DNA of 64,000 nt, from positions 1 to 64,000 of the forward strand of contig JAHNUO010000066.1 of NCBI GenBank assembly GCA_019787685.1, in the 5' to 3' direction. Position numbers and translations under genes: made by a program. Of this stretch, positions 1 to 12,739 are shown piece after piece. Each line of letters opens with the position of its first letter. Within the stretch, counting starts at the first letter, position 1. This DNA comes from Chiua virens. Taxonomy: Eukaryota > Basidiomycota > Agaricomycetes > Boletales > Boletaceae. The notes under the pieces were generated by a model. That model searched no databases. It saw only the letters and a program-made list of their open reading frames with translations, and was not told the DNA's origin.

Positions 1-1345
1 TCCCCACTCACTCTGGCAATGGACCCCATGCATACCCACTCTGGCAGTGGACCCCATTTACACCCACTCAGCAGGCAGTTCCCAGTCACTCTGGCAATGG
101 ACCCCATTCACACCCACTTAGGAGGGAGTCCCCACTCACTCTGGCAATGCACCCCATGCACACCCACTCTGGCAGTGGACCCCATTTACACCCACTCAGC
201 AGGCAGTTCCCACTCACTCTGGCAATGGACCCCATTCACACCCACTCAGGAGGCAGTCCCCACTCACTCTGGCAATGGACCCCATTCACACCCACTTAGG
301 AGGGAGTCCCCACTCACTCTGGCAATGGACCCCATTCACACCCACTTAGGAGGCAGTCCCCACTCACTCTGGCAATGGACCCCATGCACACCCACTCTGG
401 CAGTGGACCCCATTTACACCCACTCAGCAGGCAGTTCCCACTCACTCTGGCAATGGACCCCATTCACACCCACTCAGGAGGCAGTCCCCACTCACTCTGG
501 CAATGGACCCCATTCACACCCACTTAGGAGGGAGTCCCCACTCACTCTGGCAATGGACCCCATGCATACCCACTCTGGCAGTGGACCCCATTTACACCCA
601 CTCAGCAGGCAGTTCCCAGTCACTCTGGCAATGGACCCCATTCACACCCACTCAGGAGGCAGTCCCCACTCACTCTGGCAATGGACCCCATTCACACCCA
701 CTTAGGAGGCAGTCCCCACTCACTCTGGCAATGGACCCCATGCATACCCACTCTGGCAGTGGGCCCCATTTACACCCACTCAGCAGGCAGTTCCCACTCA
801 CTCTGGCAATGGACCCCATTCACACCCACTCAGGAGGCAGTCCCCACTCACTCTGGCAATGGACCCCATTCACACCCACTTAGGAGGGAGTCCCCACTCA
901 CTCTGGCAATGGACCCCATGCACACCCACTCTGGCAGTGGACCCCATTTACACCCACTCAGCAGGCAATTCCCACTCACTCTGGCAATGGACCCCATTCA
1001 CACCCACTCAGGAGGGAGTCCCCACTTACTCTGGCAATGGACCCCATTCACACCCACCCAGCAGGCAGTTCCCACTCACTCTGGCAGTGGACCCCATTCA
1101 CACCGACTCAGCAAGCAGTTCCCACTCACTCTGGCAATAGACCCCATTCACACCACTCTGGCAGTGGACCCCATTCACACCTACTCAGGAGGCAGTCCCC
1201 ACTCACTCTGGCAGTGGACCCCATTCACACCCACTTAGCAGGCAGTTCCCACTCACTCTGGCAATGGACCCCATTCATACCCACTCAGCAGGCAGTTCCC
1301 ACTCACACTGGCAATGGACCCCATTCACACCCATTCTGCCACAGA
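1..1345. repeat. Minisatellite, ~45-50 bp units in a 178-bp higher-order repeat
   Basis: The block is made of diverged copies of a unit reading roughly CACTCACTCTGGCAATGGAC followed by CCCATTCACACCCACTCAGG. Variant units (cattcac, catttac, catgcat) recur in fixed order, and the same open frames restart at 503, 681, 859 and 1037, giving an exact 178-bp higher-order period. Open frames through it reflect the absence of stops in the unit and are not genes. The array probably continues left of the window. After about 1345 it degenerates into single units up to ~1530. Confidence 0.95.
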
Positions 1346-2289
1346 ACATTCACAACATTCTTCCACTGACAACCTAAATCCCACCCATTGATGCTCACTC
1401 TATCATTAGATCTGATTTACATCTGCTCTGCTAACCCCTGCTCTGCTACTGGACCCCATTTACACCCACTCTGCCATTGTATACCCATTCTGCCATTAGA
1501 TGCCATTCATACTCACTCTATAAGTAGAACCCACTCTACCTCTCAGTCTCAGTTCTAACCCTAGATTATGGTTGGGAATTTCAGCAGCCATGTCCACCCG
1601 AAGTCCATCCTACAAAATCCTATCAACCCTACTTTGTCTTTGTCCCAAGTTCCGGTTGTCTCAAAACAAATGATGAATGACACTCATAGCATTCCATTTG
1701 TCACCATTGCAATCCATGCCCCTCCAAGTCAGAAATTAAGTATAATTGTTTTTGCAAGCTTGATACAAACTTACAGTCAATCGGACCAGGGGGCGGTATC
1801 AATATCCCTTCCCCTAATTGTTAATGCTCACTATATGCCACTCTTGATGATATCTCATACCTCGTTCCCAAATCAGGTATGGAGTATAATTGTTCTCACA
1901 AGGTTCATAACTAACACCTAATGCAGAGTTCTTCCCGTCAGAAGATGTACCAGTGTGCCTATTATTGTCCATACATCCTTAATCACCCTTCATGGACTGT
2001 CTGCCCCGGGCCCCCACTTACCCCCACCAAAGATTCCTTGGCTTGTCCTAATGGACCCAGGGCTCCTAGAGAAATCATGACCGGTGTCAGAGCACCCCCC
2101 TTATTGTCCCCCTTCAGCATAAGTGCTTATTCTTTCATGGCTTGCATGATTCTAACCTCATGGTAGGAGGAAAATATTTATTCGTCACCTCGACATGAGC
2201 AGCCCCTCATCAGGGTAAGTACTTGTTCTTTTCATGGGTTGCACGATCCTAACCTCACCAGCAGGAGGTTCCTTTCCTTCATCCATCTT
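1346..2289. other. Region without a recognisable gene
   Basis: Degenerate leftovers of the minisatellite run to about 1530. Beyond that I see two ORFs of 117 and 81 codons with no recognisable domain or fungal coding character. A short duplicated phrase (catgattctaacctca near 2145, cacgatcctaacctca near 2240) suggests further repeat-derived sequence. No promoter, RNA gene or element end could be identified. Confidence 0.5.
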
Positions 2290-2335
2290 CAACGAGGCAT
2301 TTCACCCGAGTCGTTGCCTCGTAAGGTTACATTTT
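2290..2335. repeat. Hairpin motif, left copy
   Basis: ACGAGGC and GCCTCGT form a perfect 7-bp stem around a 17-nt loop, followed by taaggtta. A nearly identical copy in the same orientation lies at about 4093-4134, so the two bracket the 157-bp array. Conservation of stem and flank suggests the end of a mobile element, possibly a Helitron 3' end read on the minus strand. I could not find a clear CTRR terminus. Confidence 0.55.
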
Positions 2336-2444
2336 TTTGGGTTTGTAAATTTGAGTAGGTAGTGGATTATCTGAGTCAAAATAAATTATGAGCAAGGTTT
2401 TATTTTATTTGAGTATTCAAGTATGTACAAAATTCAAATGTAGA

Positions 2445-4075
2445 CTCATGTAGTTCAATTTATGATTGATCGTGAAATAAATATACCAGAGTGAAATCAG
2501 GAAGGGTCAAGGGAAGTGGGGTAACCGGGACATGTCGCAGCAGTCTCAGGTTGATGTAAAGGCAGGAATAGGACCTAAATAGAGTAAGTAGAGTGGGCAC
2601 CAAGGGGCAAATCAACTGGTCGTGAAATGAACGTACCACATTAAAATTGAGACACAAAGGGGATGGAGGCAAGAGGAGTGACTGGGACATGTCGGGGCTG
2701 TTTGATGTTGATATAGAGGTGGGAATGACGGCTAAATAGACTAAATGGAGTGAGCATGAATCGACGAATCGATTGACAGCGAAATAAACATACCAAAATG
2801 AAATTAAGATCTAGGGAGGATCGAGGCAACTGGGGAGACTGGGATGGATCGGGGCCATTTCGGGTCAAAGTAAAAGCGGGACTGGTACCTAAATGGACCC
2901 AATGGAGTGAGTACAAAGCGGTGAATCATTGAGTAGTGAAACGAACGTACCAGAGTAAATTGAGTTGCAAGGAGGGTCGAGGCAAGTGGGGCAGCTTGGG
3001 GCATGTCGAGGCCGTTTTGTGCAGATGTAAGGGCGAGGATAGCACCTAAATATACTCAATGGGATGAGTGCTGAGCGCTGAAACGATCGGGGGCGAAACG
3101 AACGCACCACAGTGAACTTGAGGTCCAAGGGGGGTCAAGGCATGTAAGATAACTGGGACGTGTCGTGGCTGTTTCGGGTCGACATAAAGGCATGAATGGC
3201 ACCTAAATAGACGTAATAGAGTGTGCCAAGAGCGGCGAATCAACCGGTTGTGAAACGAACGTACCACATTGAAATTTCGGTCCAAGGGGGAGGGGAGATA
3301 AGGGGAGCGACTGGGACATGTCGGGGGTGTTTCGGGTCGATGTAAATACAGGAATAGCACCTAAATAGACTCAGTAAAGTGGTCCCCAAGCAGCAAATCA
3401 ACTGGTCGCGAAATGAACGTACCACATTGAAATTAAGGTCCAAGGGGGGAAGGGAGGCAAGAGGAGCGACTGGGATGTGTCGGGGCCATTTGAAGTCGAT
3501 GTAAAGGTAGGAATGGTGGCTAAATAGACTAAATGGAGCGAATACAAAGCAATGAATTGATCGACGGCAAAATGAACATACCAGAGCGAAAATAAGATCT
3601 AGGGAGGGTTGAGGCAAGTGGGGTGACCGGGATGTGTCGGGGCTGTTTTGGGTCGATGCAAAGGTAGGAATAGCACCTAAATACACTCAATAGAGTGCGT
3701 ACAAAGCGACGAATCGATCGGCGATGAAACGGACGTACCAGAGCAAATTTGAGGTCGAAGGGGGGGCTGAGGCAAGTAGTGTGGCCAGGATGTGTCAGGG
3801 CCATTTCAGGTTGATGTAAAGTTGGGAATGGCACCTTAATACACTCAATGGAGTGTGTATCAAGCGACGAAACGAACAGCGACAAAACGGACGTACCAGA
3901 GAGAATTTGAGGTCCAAAAGGGGGGGTCAAGGCAAGCAGGGTGACCGGGACGTGTCAGGGCCATTTCAAGTGGATGTAAAGCAGGGAATGGTACCCAAAT
4001 AGATTACATAGAGTAAGTACGAAGGCATCAAATAGACCGGTTGCGAAACGAACATACCAGAGTGTGCAACACCAT
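2445..4075. repeat. Tandem array, ~157-bp unit, about 10-11 copies
   Basis: A recurrent phrase (g)aacgtaccaga/ca appears at about 2633, 2946, 3103, 3258, 3418, 3577, 3735 and 3893, with variants at 2486, 2790 and 4047, giving a period of 154-160 bp. Each unit also contains ggtccaagggggg, catgtcggggctgtttcggg and cacctaaatagactcaatgg. Copies differ by many substitutions, so the array is old. Overlapping minus-strand ORFs here are by-products of the repeat. It sits between two copies of a hairpin motif and next to the 3' end of the Helitron gene. Confidence 0.9.
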
Positions 4076-4090
4076 GAATGCACAATCACA

Positions 4091-4134
4091 GCACGAGGCG
4101 TTTCACCTGAGTCGTTGCCTCGTAAGGTTAATTT
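4091..4134. repeat. Hairpin motif, right copy
   Basis: Second copy of the ACGAGGC...GCCTCGT hairpin with the same taaggtta tail as at 2290-2335, in the same orientation. It separates the 157-bp array from the Helitron gene, whose stop codon lies about 180 bp further right. Confidence 0.55.
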
Positions 4135-4313
4135 GGGGGTTTGTAAAGTTTGAATTTGAATAAGTATAATAGATTTGTTTAGGATATCAAAATTCAAATC
4201 CACAATTTGTAAAATCAAGTGTCTTTTGTTGTATAGAAGTTTTATTCAGTATCAAGATATATATATTGTGATTGTACAAAGAAGCAAGAGTAAGTATAAA
4301 TATGAAGTAGATG

Positions 4314-7300
4314 TTAAATATTCAAAGTTCTAAAGACTTCTGACCAAACTACATTTGTTACATTGGTATCTTCCTCATGTGAGAATAAGACCTTGATGTT
4401 TCTAGGGTGAGTACAGCAAGAGAGAGCAACATAGAGTTGACCATGAGAGAAAACAGAAGAACTGAGATTGAGGCCAACATGTCTGAGAGTTTGACCTTGA
4501 GCTTTATTGATGGTCATTGCATAGGCCAGATGGATAGGGAATTGGAGACGACGAAAGGGAACAGGAGAATCTTCTAGACCAGAGTCCAAGGCCATCCTAG
4601 GAATGAAGACCACATTTCCATCACCATTTTCATTGAGAACACGACATTCCAAGATCCTAGGGGTAGATCTCAATAGTCTGAGTCTTGTACCATTGTAGAG
4701 ACCATGAAAGGGATCTAGATTGCGCAATAGCATGAGAGGAGCACCAATCTTGAGGTTCAGTTTGTGCAAAGGAAATCCAGAGGGATTGAAGGTATGAAGA
4801 ACCTCAGGTTGGATGTAGTCATATTCTCTATCAGTGACAGAGTCAGCACTGAGATAGGTGGATGTTTCTGGAGGAGCAACAGAGTTGAGAATAGTGGCAT
4901 TGATTTCATGCATTTGAAGATTTCTAGGGGAAAGAATGGTATGATCCAAGAAGTACTGATCTGGAAGATAATTGTTGCCAATAATAAGATCAGAGTAGAG
5001 GGCATTGATAAGATCATCCATTGAGTCACCAGCTTTCATATGATCAGGAAGAGCAAGATCACCATTAGTGATGTCTATGTGAAGAAGATGTTGGGCCCAA
5101 TTATCAGACTCAGGATCCTGGCCAAGACGCATGTTTTGATGAAGATAGTGGACAGACATGTTGACCCAAAGGTTGGAATGAGTGAGAGTGGCAGGAACAA
5201 TCTGCTCTCTTGAACCATGTTGGATAACAGGCAAAGTCTGTCTAAAGTCATCACTAAAGAGAATGGTGATACCTCCAAATGGCTGGTTCCTGTTGAGCAA
5301 ATCATGAAGAGTACGATCCACAGTCTCAATAACATGACGATGCTGAGAGGCAGCTTCATCCCAGATGATGAGAGAGGTTTGCTGAAGGAGTTGATGATTG
5401 AGATCATCCTTTTTGATGTTGCAAGTGCTCTGATCATGGCAAGGAATTGAAATCTTGAATCTTGAATGGGCAGTACGACCACCAGGGAGCAGAAGAGAGG
5501 CCAGACCAGTGGATGCAACACAAAGAGCAATTTGACCTCTGGCACGAACAGCAGAAGCAATAAGTTTGGAGAGATAAGTCTTGCCACAACCACCACCACT
5601 GTGAAGGAAGAACATGGTGCCTTGATTTTGGGCAATGCTATTCATGACAGCATGGTAGAGTGTGGTTTGGTGAGGATTCAAGGTAGCCAAACCTGTTTGA
5701 ACAAAGGCTTGAAGCTCCTCTCTATCATAGGCTCTTTGCTCATTGATCAATTGATTGCCTTCAATAATATCCCAAATTTCCTGTGGCAAAGGCATGTTTG
5801 CATAGTCATGAAGGTGCTTTCCATGTCTTCTAAGAGCTTTGGCAATGAGGTATAGGCCATAGTCATAGATCTGATCTTGGGTTGGCTCAGGAATATGATA
5901 TGTGTGAATGAGCTAATAGGGAAGATCATCACAAAGACTATCTCTTGTGGCCTCCCATAAACGATGAGGAGCCACAGGAGAGCAATGGACCAGAATGATA
6001 GTGAAGAGATTGCGTAATTGAGCACCCATTCTAAAATGAGCAGCCTCTTGAAGACATGACAACCATTCTCTATCATCTTGAAGAAGACCATGAGCACGAC
6101 AAGCTTCTTTGAATGTTTCATGAAGATGATCATTGACAGTACGAAGATCTTCAAAGGAAGTAGCACCTATGAGAAAAAATGATCAATGTTGATCTATATG
6201 TGTATAATAAGCAATCTGACCTTTGACCACAGTGAGCAAAAGACGCAAATAGAAAGCCTCTCCAGCAGTGGCAGGAATGGAATACATGCATCCAATAGCC
6301 TTGTATCTCTGACGAATCTTCCAAACAGCATGGCCTTGATGCCAAACAAACTTCTTGGGAAAATCTTGGTAAAGGTAATCATGTGCTCCAGCAGCAATGA
6401 GATCAGGATCTTGATTTGCCTTGAACCATCCAAGCAGTTGAGTGTCCTTGGCATTGTTGATAACCTCTTGCAAAGCAGCTTCAGCACGAAAGACAACATT
6501 TTGCCTGCCTGGAAGATGGACAGAAAGACGATAGATGGCTGGCCATTCCATGTGCATGGGGAACTCAAAGATATTATGGCAAGCTTGGGTGGAGGAGATG
6601 TATCTGGCATTAAGATAGGAGCGAATTTCATCATGACCTTCTGTCTGAATGGTAGCACGATCTGGACCCTTGTAGATATACTTGTGAATATATTTGACAG
6701 CTTTGATGGACCCACAAACTTCCAAATTGATATGACAGTTGAACTGAGTCACCAGCTCCCTTGGATGAGGGACCACATGTCTGTTGTCAAAGGTATCCTC
6801 CCTCTTTTGAATGGTCCTGCCATTGTCAGGGCGAGCATAGTCAGGATAGCCATCCTCTTTGATGATGGTGTGAGGACAAAAGGGCTTGGGAAAGCGTTTT
6901 TTGCAGACATTGTTTTCAAGACACCTCTGAGGAGAGCAAGGACCATGGAGCATGGATCTGGTGATAATAGCATGAAGTTGGGGATAAATCTGAGGATCTG
7001 GAATTTGGGCAGAGATGATGGCATCAACTTGTTGCACAGTATGAATCTTGTCTGGCCCTTCTAAGAAGATCAAGAGATGCATGTGAGGCAGACCATGCTT
7101 CTGGTATTTAATGGTATAGACAAAACCAGCCACACCACCATAGTAGCCATCACGGATCTTCTTAAGCAAAGCTTTCTGCTTGGCATGAAAGACTCTGGTG
7201 ACCAGATCAGGCCTATCCACAGCACTTTGACCTATTGTGATATATGGTGATCAGATTGTGGTTAGACACAATGAGTAAGAAAACAAACCTGGAAGCAAAT

Positions 7301-10090
7301 TCTGAGTGATCTCTGGCCAGCTTCCATTGGCAGTCATGGTAAGAAACAGGTCTGGCTTTCTATATTCACGACAAATGGCTAGAGAATCTTGAAGAAGCTG
7401 CTGCATATAGCGAGGACCACCCTTATAAGTAGAGGGAAGAATGACACGTCCAACCTGAGCCATATTCTGAACACCATCCAGATGAGCCAAGCGGTCTTGT
7501 AATCCTTGATAGAGATCAGCTCTAAGCTTGGTTTGATTGTTGGCAATCCAAGTGAGATTACACTGGTCAATAGAAGCCCAAGCATCACAGATCAACTGCT
7601 GGAAATGCCTTCCTCCTTTGAAAAGATTGGGTGGTTCTATGTGTGGTGGACAAACATGCAGTCTATAGGCATACCAAAGCAATTGGGTGACCTTTTTGGA
7701 GCGATGAGCACGACCATGATGAACATCTTGGAGTGGAATATCCAGGTGCCAGCCTTCCTCACCATGTAGAAAGAAGAGAACATAGTGAAGAGGAAGATAG
7801 GATGGATGGAGATTGCTGATACGATGTAGACCACCACCTTGAAGACGAAGGATAATATCACGATCCACTCTTGTATTTTCTTCACCATCACCAGGAACAA
7901 TTGCAGCTATCTCATCCACAGTAGGTAGATTGTATCTTCTGGCATCATCCCCTTGTTGTAAATAGAGTCTCATGCACACATCAGTATGCTCCTCTGGAGG
8001 TTTGGCCTATATGATTAATATTATTAGCTTGTGTGATGAAATAAAAAAATACATAAACTAACCCTCATGATTTCATAGGCTTGTTTATAGAGAGGGGCAT
8101 AAGGATGAAGATCTCTAAGAGTTGTATGCAACTCAAGCAAAATGCCAGCATCCAGCTGAGGATTGCGTTGAACACGTCTATTGGTTGCTTCCTCTAGATC
8201 ATAGATGTAGAGCTGAGCAAAAGAGGGCTGAAGATCATCTGGTAGTACAAGAGCTCCCATAAGATGATGAAGTGTGCCATGAATACGGAATGATGAGGGC
8301 CCAGATCCTTGAATAGCTTGATTGTCCATATTCACACCCACAGAAGTGAAAGCCAAAGTATTGTTATATTGTTGAATTTTCTTTTTGAACTCTCTATGAT
8401 CTTGTGGGTCATCAAAGAGGTCCTGAAGCACACGTGGCCATTGCTGGATAGGAGGCAAAGAGACCTGGCCTTGAAGACAGCAGCTACCAAAGCGAGGATT
8501 ATGAACACCAGAGTTTACCAGCTTCTCAGAGATAAAGTGAAGAGCATGACAGTTTGGACATTGAACATTCATAGGGCCCAAAGAGTGGATTTGAACAGGC
8601 TCAGCATATGGTCTTGCACCAGGAGGAACATAAGCAGGTGGTTGAGGATCAATGGAATCATCAGAACTACTGGAGCTAGAGTTATCAGGATCAGGATTAG
8701 GTGGTTGAGGAACATCTTCAGAGGAATTAGAACCAGAATCAGATGGATCAGGATCAGGATCAGATGGTGATGGTGGTGAGCTTAGAGATCTGGATACAGA
8801 TGGTCTAGGTGATGGTAGTGAAGAAGAACCAGCATGGTTATTTTGCTGCTGCTGTCTTTGTTGATCCTGCTCATAATGCTCTGCTGAACGTTGACTATGC
8901 TCACTAAGAGCTTCTGAGAGCAAAGCTTGAGACAATTGACGTATTTGACTGAGTGCATTGTTTTCTTGAGACTGATATTCTTCCTCCTGTTGAAGTAGTG
9001 CCTGATGTCGCTCCTGATCCAATTGTCTTTGTTGTTCCAATTCCTGTTGGTGAAGTACCAGTAGTCTCTCTTGCAATTGTCTTTGCTGCTCTAACTCCTG
9101 TTGCCTTTGTAATTGCAACTGTCTCTGCTGTTCCATTTCCTGCTGATATTGTCTCTGCTGCTCTATCTCCTATTGCTGTTGTAATTGCAACTGTCTCTGC
9201 TGCTCTAACTCCTGTTGACATTGTAGTTGCCATAGTCTTTGCTGCTCTGACTCCTGTTGATGCTGGATCTCTGGTTGTAGCTCCAATTGTCTTTGGTATC
9301 CTATTTGCTGGTGTAGAGCCTGCTGTTGTAATGCCAATTGTCTTCTATGCTCCTCTTGTTCAAACAACTGCATTTGAAACTGTTGTTGTCTTTCTTGAAC
9401 TACATCAGATTGAAAGCTGATGACAGAAGAGTGACTGGAGACAGGACCAGATGGAACACTGGCAGATGGAACAACAGAAGAATGACGATTAAATCTTTTG
9501 TTACGACAATTTTGATGAGTTGAATTGAATCCTTCCAACAGCCTGGCATTGTAATCCACTCTGTTTTCCAAAACATTTCTTTGAAGAACATTCATAGGTT
9601 GTTGAAATGGCTGAGCAAATGTTTGAGGCTGAGGCAGAGGAGCAGGTGAAAATATTGGCTCAGGCATACCAAACTGAGGTATAGGTGGTGGTAGATGGAA
9701 ATGAGCAGGAAACATAGGAGGTGGTGGTGGGGGTTCAGCCATATTAAACTGAGGTATAGGCTGTGGTGGATAGAAATGAGCAGGAAACATAGGAGGTGGT
9801 AGAGGGGGAGAGCATAGACGATGCATTCTCTCAATCTGATGACGTGGTATGCCTGGATATTGATCCACAGGCACAGGAGGATGATACTAAAGTATTCAAT
9901 TAGCATTATATATGTGGTCATAGTTATATGACAATGACATACTCTCAAAGCATCAACAATATTCTGAGGCATTTGAGGAGGATAAGCAGGACGGCGACGG
10001 GATGGAGGAGAGCCAAGTATCCTTTGGTCACATTCAGCCTGACGACCAGCATTCCATGCACGTTGAGGTGAGGTTGGAGGAGATGCCCTG
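4314..10090 (-). pseudogene. Helitron Rep-helicase, two in-frame stops
   Basis: This encodes a rolling-circle transposase. From the N-terminus: a Pro/Gln-rich leader (9874-8063), the Helitron-like N domain (8006-7289), a Rep domain with the HUH motif GLPHMHLLIFL and the two-tyrosine motif KYIHKYIYKG (7231-6221), and a PIF1-type helicase (to 4314) with Walker A GGGCGKTYLS and Walker B IIWDEA. Introns at 8007-8062, 7232-7288 (57 bp) and 6167-6220 (54 bp) restore frame; a further one joins ...NIVDALR to the exon containing PVDQYPG near 9892-9940. Two TAG codons interrupt otherwise continuous frame: 9170-9172 in the poly-Gln leader and 5913-5915 between Rep and helicase. Both fit CAG to TAG. Catalytic motifs are intact, so inactivation looks recent. 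The true start is uncertain; upstream exons may lie right of 10090. Identification is secure, element ends are not. Confidence 0.9.
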
Positions 10091-10700
10091 AATATAAAGC
10101 ATCAATCATATTATTCAAAGAAAAATATCATAGAGTACACTTACATTGATCCAGAAATCAAACCTTGAAAAAGAGAAAATAAACTGGGATGCACCTGAAT
10201 AACTTACTGTGCTCTGTACCAGATGTTACTAAAGGTAACCTAGGCACAAGGAGTGACAGAGCACAAAGGCAAAAAAGCCTGAGAGGAAAAGAATGGCAAC
10301 TGCAAGAAAATTTGACAAAGTCAAACTTCTTGGCTGTGACAGCCCTGCCAAACAATCTCAGCTCTGTAGTGATATCAGAGGTCCCAGCCAAAAAGGCCTC
10401 AGCAACCAGCAAACACACAGAGTTGAATCTGTGAAGCCAGGTAGTAGGGACTTGACAAACACTTTCCTGTGGTGTGGTTTTCACTCTGGATTAAGAGTTG
10501 ACAGCAAGAAATCAGAATACAAATCTACCAGAATACTTCTCTCTCACTTCCCAAAGTACGTCTCTTGATTGGATAACCGTTTGGACAGTTAGAGCCTCTG
10601 TTCTCCCAGATTTGCTCTTGTAGCGACGTATCTGAGAAATGGCTTATATGAAACTACCAGCTGTTGATATGTCTATATTAAGCACCAAGAAAAAGATAAA
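10091..10700. other. Presumed 5' region of the Helitron gene
   Basis: No convincing coding frame. A 108-codon minus-strand ORF (10158-10484) could belong to an upstream leader exon because it is followed by a plausible splice donor near 10142, but it has no recognisable domain. The overlapping plus-strand ORFs (81 and 91 codons) show no domain either. Confidence 0.35.
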
Positions 10701-11345
10701 TAAACTCACCCAAGGACCCTCTAAGATATTATTATTGGATTGAATCCTGGAAATACACCCAGAATATGTCAAACCAATATAAATATACATTAAATATTTG
10801 TTAAACTTACCAAGTGGAGACAAAGATTGAGTTGAATCCTTGAAATACACAAAGAATGCATAAAATATCTATTGTTGTCAGTCAATGAACAAAAAAGAGT
10901 GATATAACATACCAGAATAGAAAACCTTTTCAAGATCAGTACCAATATATGTGAAGAATTGGTCAAACTCACCAAGTAGAGACAAAGATTGGGTTACACA
11001 GAAAATATCTGTTACTGTGAGCCAATGAACAGAGAAAGAGTGATGACACATACCAAAATAGAGGACCTTTTCAAGATCAATACCAATAATATGTGAAGAA
11101 TTGATGAAACTCGCCAGTTAGAGGCAAGGATTGGGATGAATCCTTGAAATGCACACAGAAAGTGCCAAATATACATTGTTATCAGCCAATGAATAAAGAA
11201 AGAGTGATGAAACATACAGGAATCAGCAAAGTTCCAAGTGTTTGATTTTATGGTGGAAATAGACCAGAAATGTGAAAAGACCAGTTATCTTTGAGAACAT
11301 GATGTGACAAAAGGCAACTTACCAGAAGAAAGGGATGGATCAGAT
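10700..11345 (-). repeat. Tandem ~150-bp cassettes resembling repeated micro-exons
   Basis: Read on the minus strand, a short segment (GATTCAACTCAATCTTTGTC then TCCACTTG) preceded by TTTCAAG and followed by GTAAGT or GTGAGT recurs about five times. A second 13-base segment (GTTTTCTATTCTG) preceded by a run ending in AAAAG and followed by GTATGT recurs between them. Unit length is about 140-165 bp. The AG/GT borders are better conserved than the rest, which suggests repeated exon/intron cassettes in a transcript upstream of the Helitron gene. No continuous protein could be assembled. Confidence 0.6.
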
Positions 11346-11638
11346 GAGATCCTCAAGAGATCTGCAAAGATCAGTTGTTATCAGATCAGATCAGAGGACA
11401 TGAGCAAAGATAAAGTGGAATCACACCAGAGAATCACACCAGAGGACCTCAAGAATGATGTATGATGTATTTACTGCCCAGTTGTGCTGAAGGGGAGGTA
11501 CTGAAGTGTCGAGAAGAGGTATTGAAGTGTTGAGGCTGGTGATGATGTGGGATGGCCAACTGACGTGTTGTGCGAAAGCTGAGTTTGAAGGCTGCCTACT
11601 GAACGGACAGCATATTGCGCGAAAGCTGAGTTCGAAAA

Positions 11639-12035
11639 GCCACATGGTTTCATCGGACAAAAATGGCAGGACTGCATTGGTAAGCGAAAGAAGCAACGGC
11701 TGTCGAGATAGACGAAAAAGCATCGGGTAGGCCTCGCAGCCGACACAGCCACAACAAGCAAAAAAAGCGTCGGATAAGTGTGGTCACGACTGTCCCACAC
11801 CCCGTTCTCCGCTCACTTTTTGATGCACCAAATATGGACATCGATCAGAGGCACCAGCCGAGCCACATGGTTTTGCTGAGCAAAAAAGGAAGGAGTGTAT
11901 TGCTAAGCGACAGAAGTGAGACAGACGAAAAAAGCGTCGGGTAGGCCTCACAGCCGACACAGCTGCAACAAGCGAAAAAAGTGTGGGATAAGTGTGGTCA
12001 TGACTGTCCCACACCCCGTTCTCCGCTCACTTTTT
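11639..12035. repeat. 212-bp tandem duplication, two copies
   Basis: Two diverged copies, each containing ccacatggttt, aggcctc(g/a)cagccgacac and a closing phrase gactgtcccacaccccgttc followed by tccgctcactttttga. The matching phrases are spaced by 212 bp (gtaggcctc near 11728 and 11940). No function was recognised. Confidence 0.8.
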
Positions 12036-12185
12036 GATCAGACCCATGCCCACCATAAGTGTTTGGTCTTTCACTGACTATCGATTGTACAATCCCAATG
12101 TTGACAGCAGGGGCAAGATTTTAACCTTTACAGCATTCTCCAAAAAATCAAGCACACTAAACGGGCATTTAATTAGGAGTTAGAG

Positions 12186-12494
12186 GTGCTTGAGGATGCT
12201 CTGTACAAGCTTGATGAGCAGCTGAGATATGCTGAAACCCTCAGCATGGCAGCAACTTCATTGGCAGACATTACCATGGATGATCCTGGTGATCCATCCA
12301 TCTCACAGACCACAATGCATGTTGCAATGCCCAACATTGCTGAAGCACTTAGTATCGGTGGTCAGTACCTTATTTCAGTTGTCCTACACCAGCTTGCTCT
12401 AGGTCCATTATCTATACTCTCTTCCTTTCCCCCAGTTGTGCTCATCAACCGTTTAGAGTCAAAGGGCAGATTGCCAGGAGAATGGCATGACTGA
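12186..12494 (+). CDS. Uncharacterised short ORF or gene fragment
   Basis: A 102-codon frame with a natural-looking N-terminal half (charged, helical: MLEDALYKLDEQLRYAETLS) and a weaker C-terminal half that may run into an intron or non-coding DNA after about residue 60. I recognise no family. It lies in a stretch of broken genes and may be a remnant of a larger one. Confidence 0.3.
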   Translation: MLEDALYKLDEQLRYAETLSMAATSLADITMDDPGDPSISQTTMHVAMPNIAEALSIGGQYLISVVLHQLALGPLSILSSFPPVVLINRLESKGRLPGEWHD

Positions 12495-12739
12495 ACGTAA
12501 ATATTGTATATGTACATGTATTCCTCACTTGTGACTACCCATCTCTACATTGTGAGGTTACAAAATATAGTTTGTGCTTGTGCTGAAGAGTGCTAGGTTC
12601 CCCACCTGATGGTGTTTTTTAGGAACAATGTCAGAAAATCAGAAATGACCCAATCACCATTGTACTCATTCAAAAGTGGGTACTGCTCTTTTGCCTATGT
12701 TCTGTAGGGGGCTGATTTCTCCAGAGACATGGATTAACT

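Noticed and set aside
1..1369. His/Pro-rich protein ORFs
   Set aside because: They restart every 178 bp in step with the minisatellite and have no unique sequence.
6186..7064. 292-codon plus-strand ORF
   Set aside because: It lies antisense to the Helitron Rep exon, which has clear HUH and tyrosine motifs; the plus frame has no domain.
8953..9420. 155-codon plus-strand ORF rich in Val and Ala
   Set aside because: It is the antisense reading of the poly-Gln leader of the Helitron gene.
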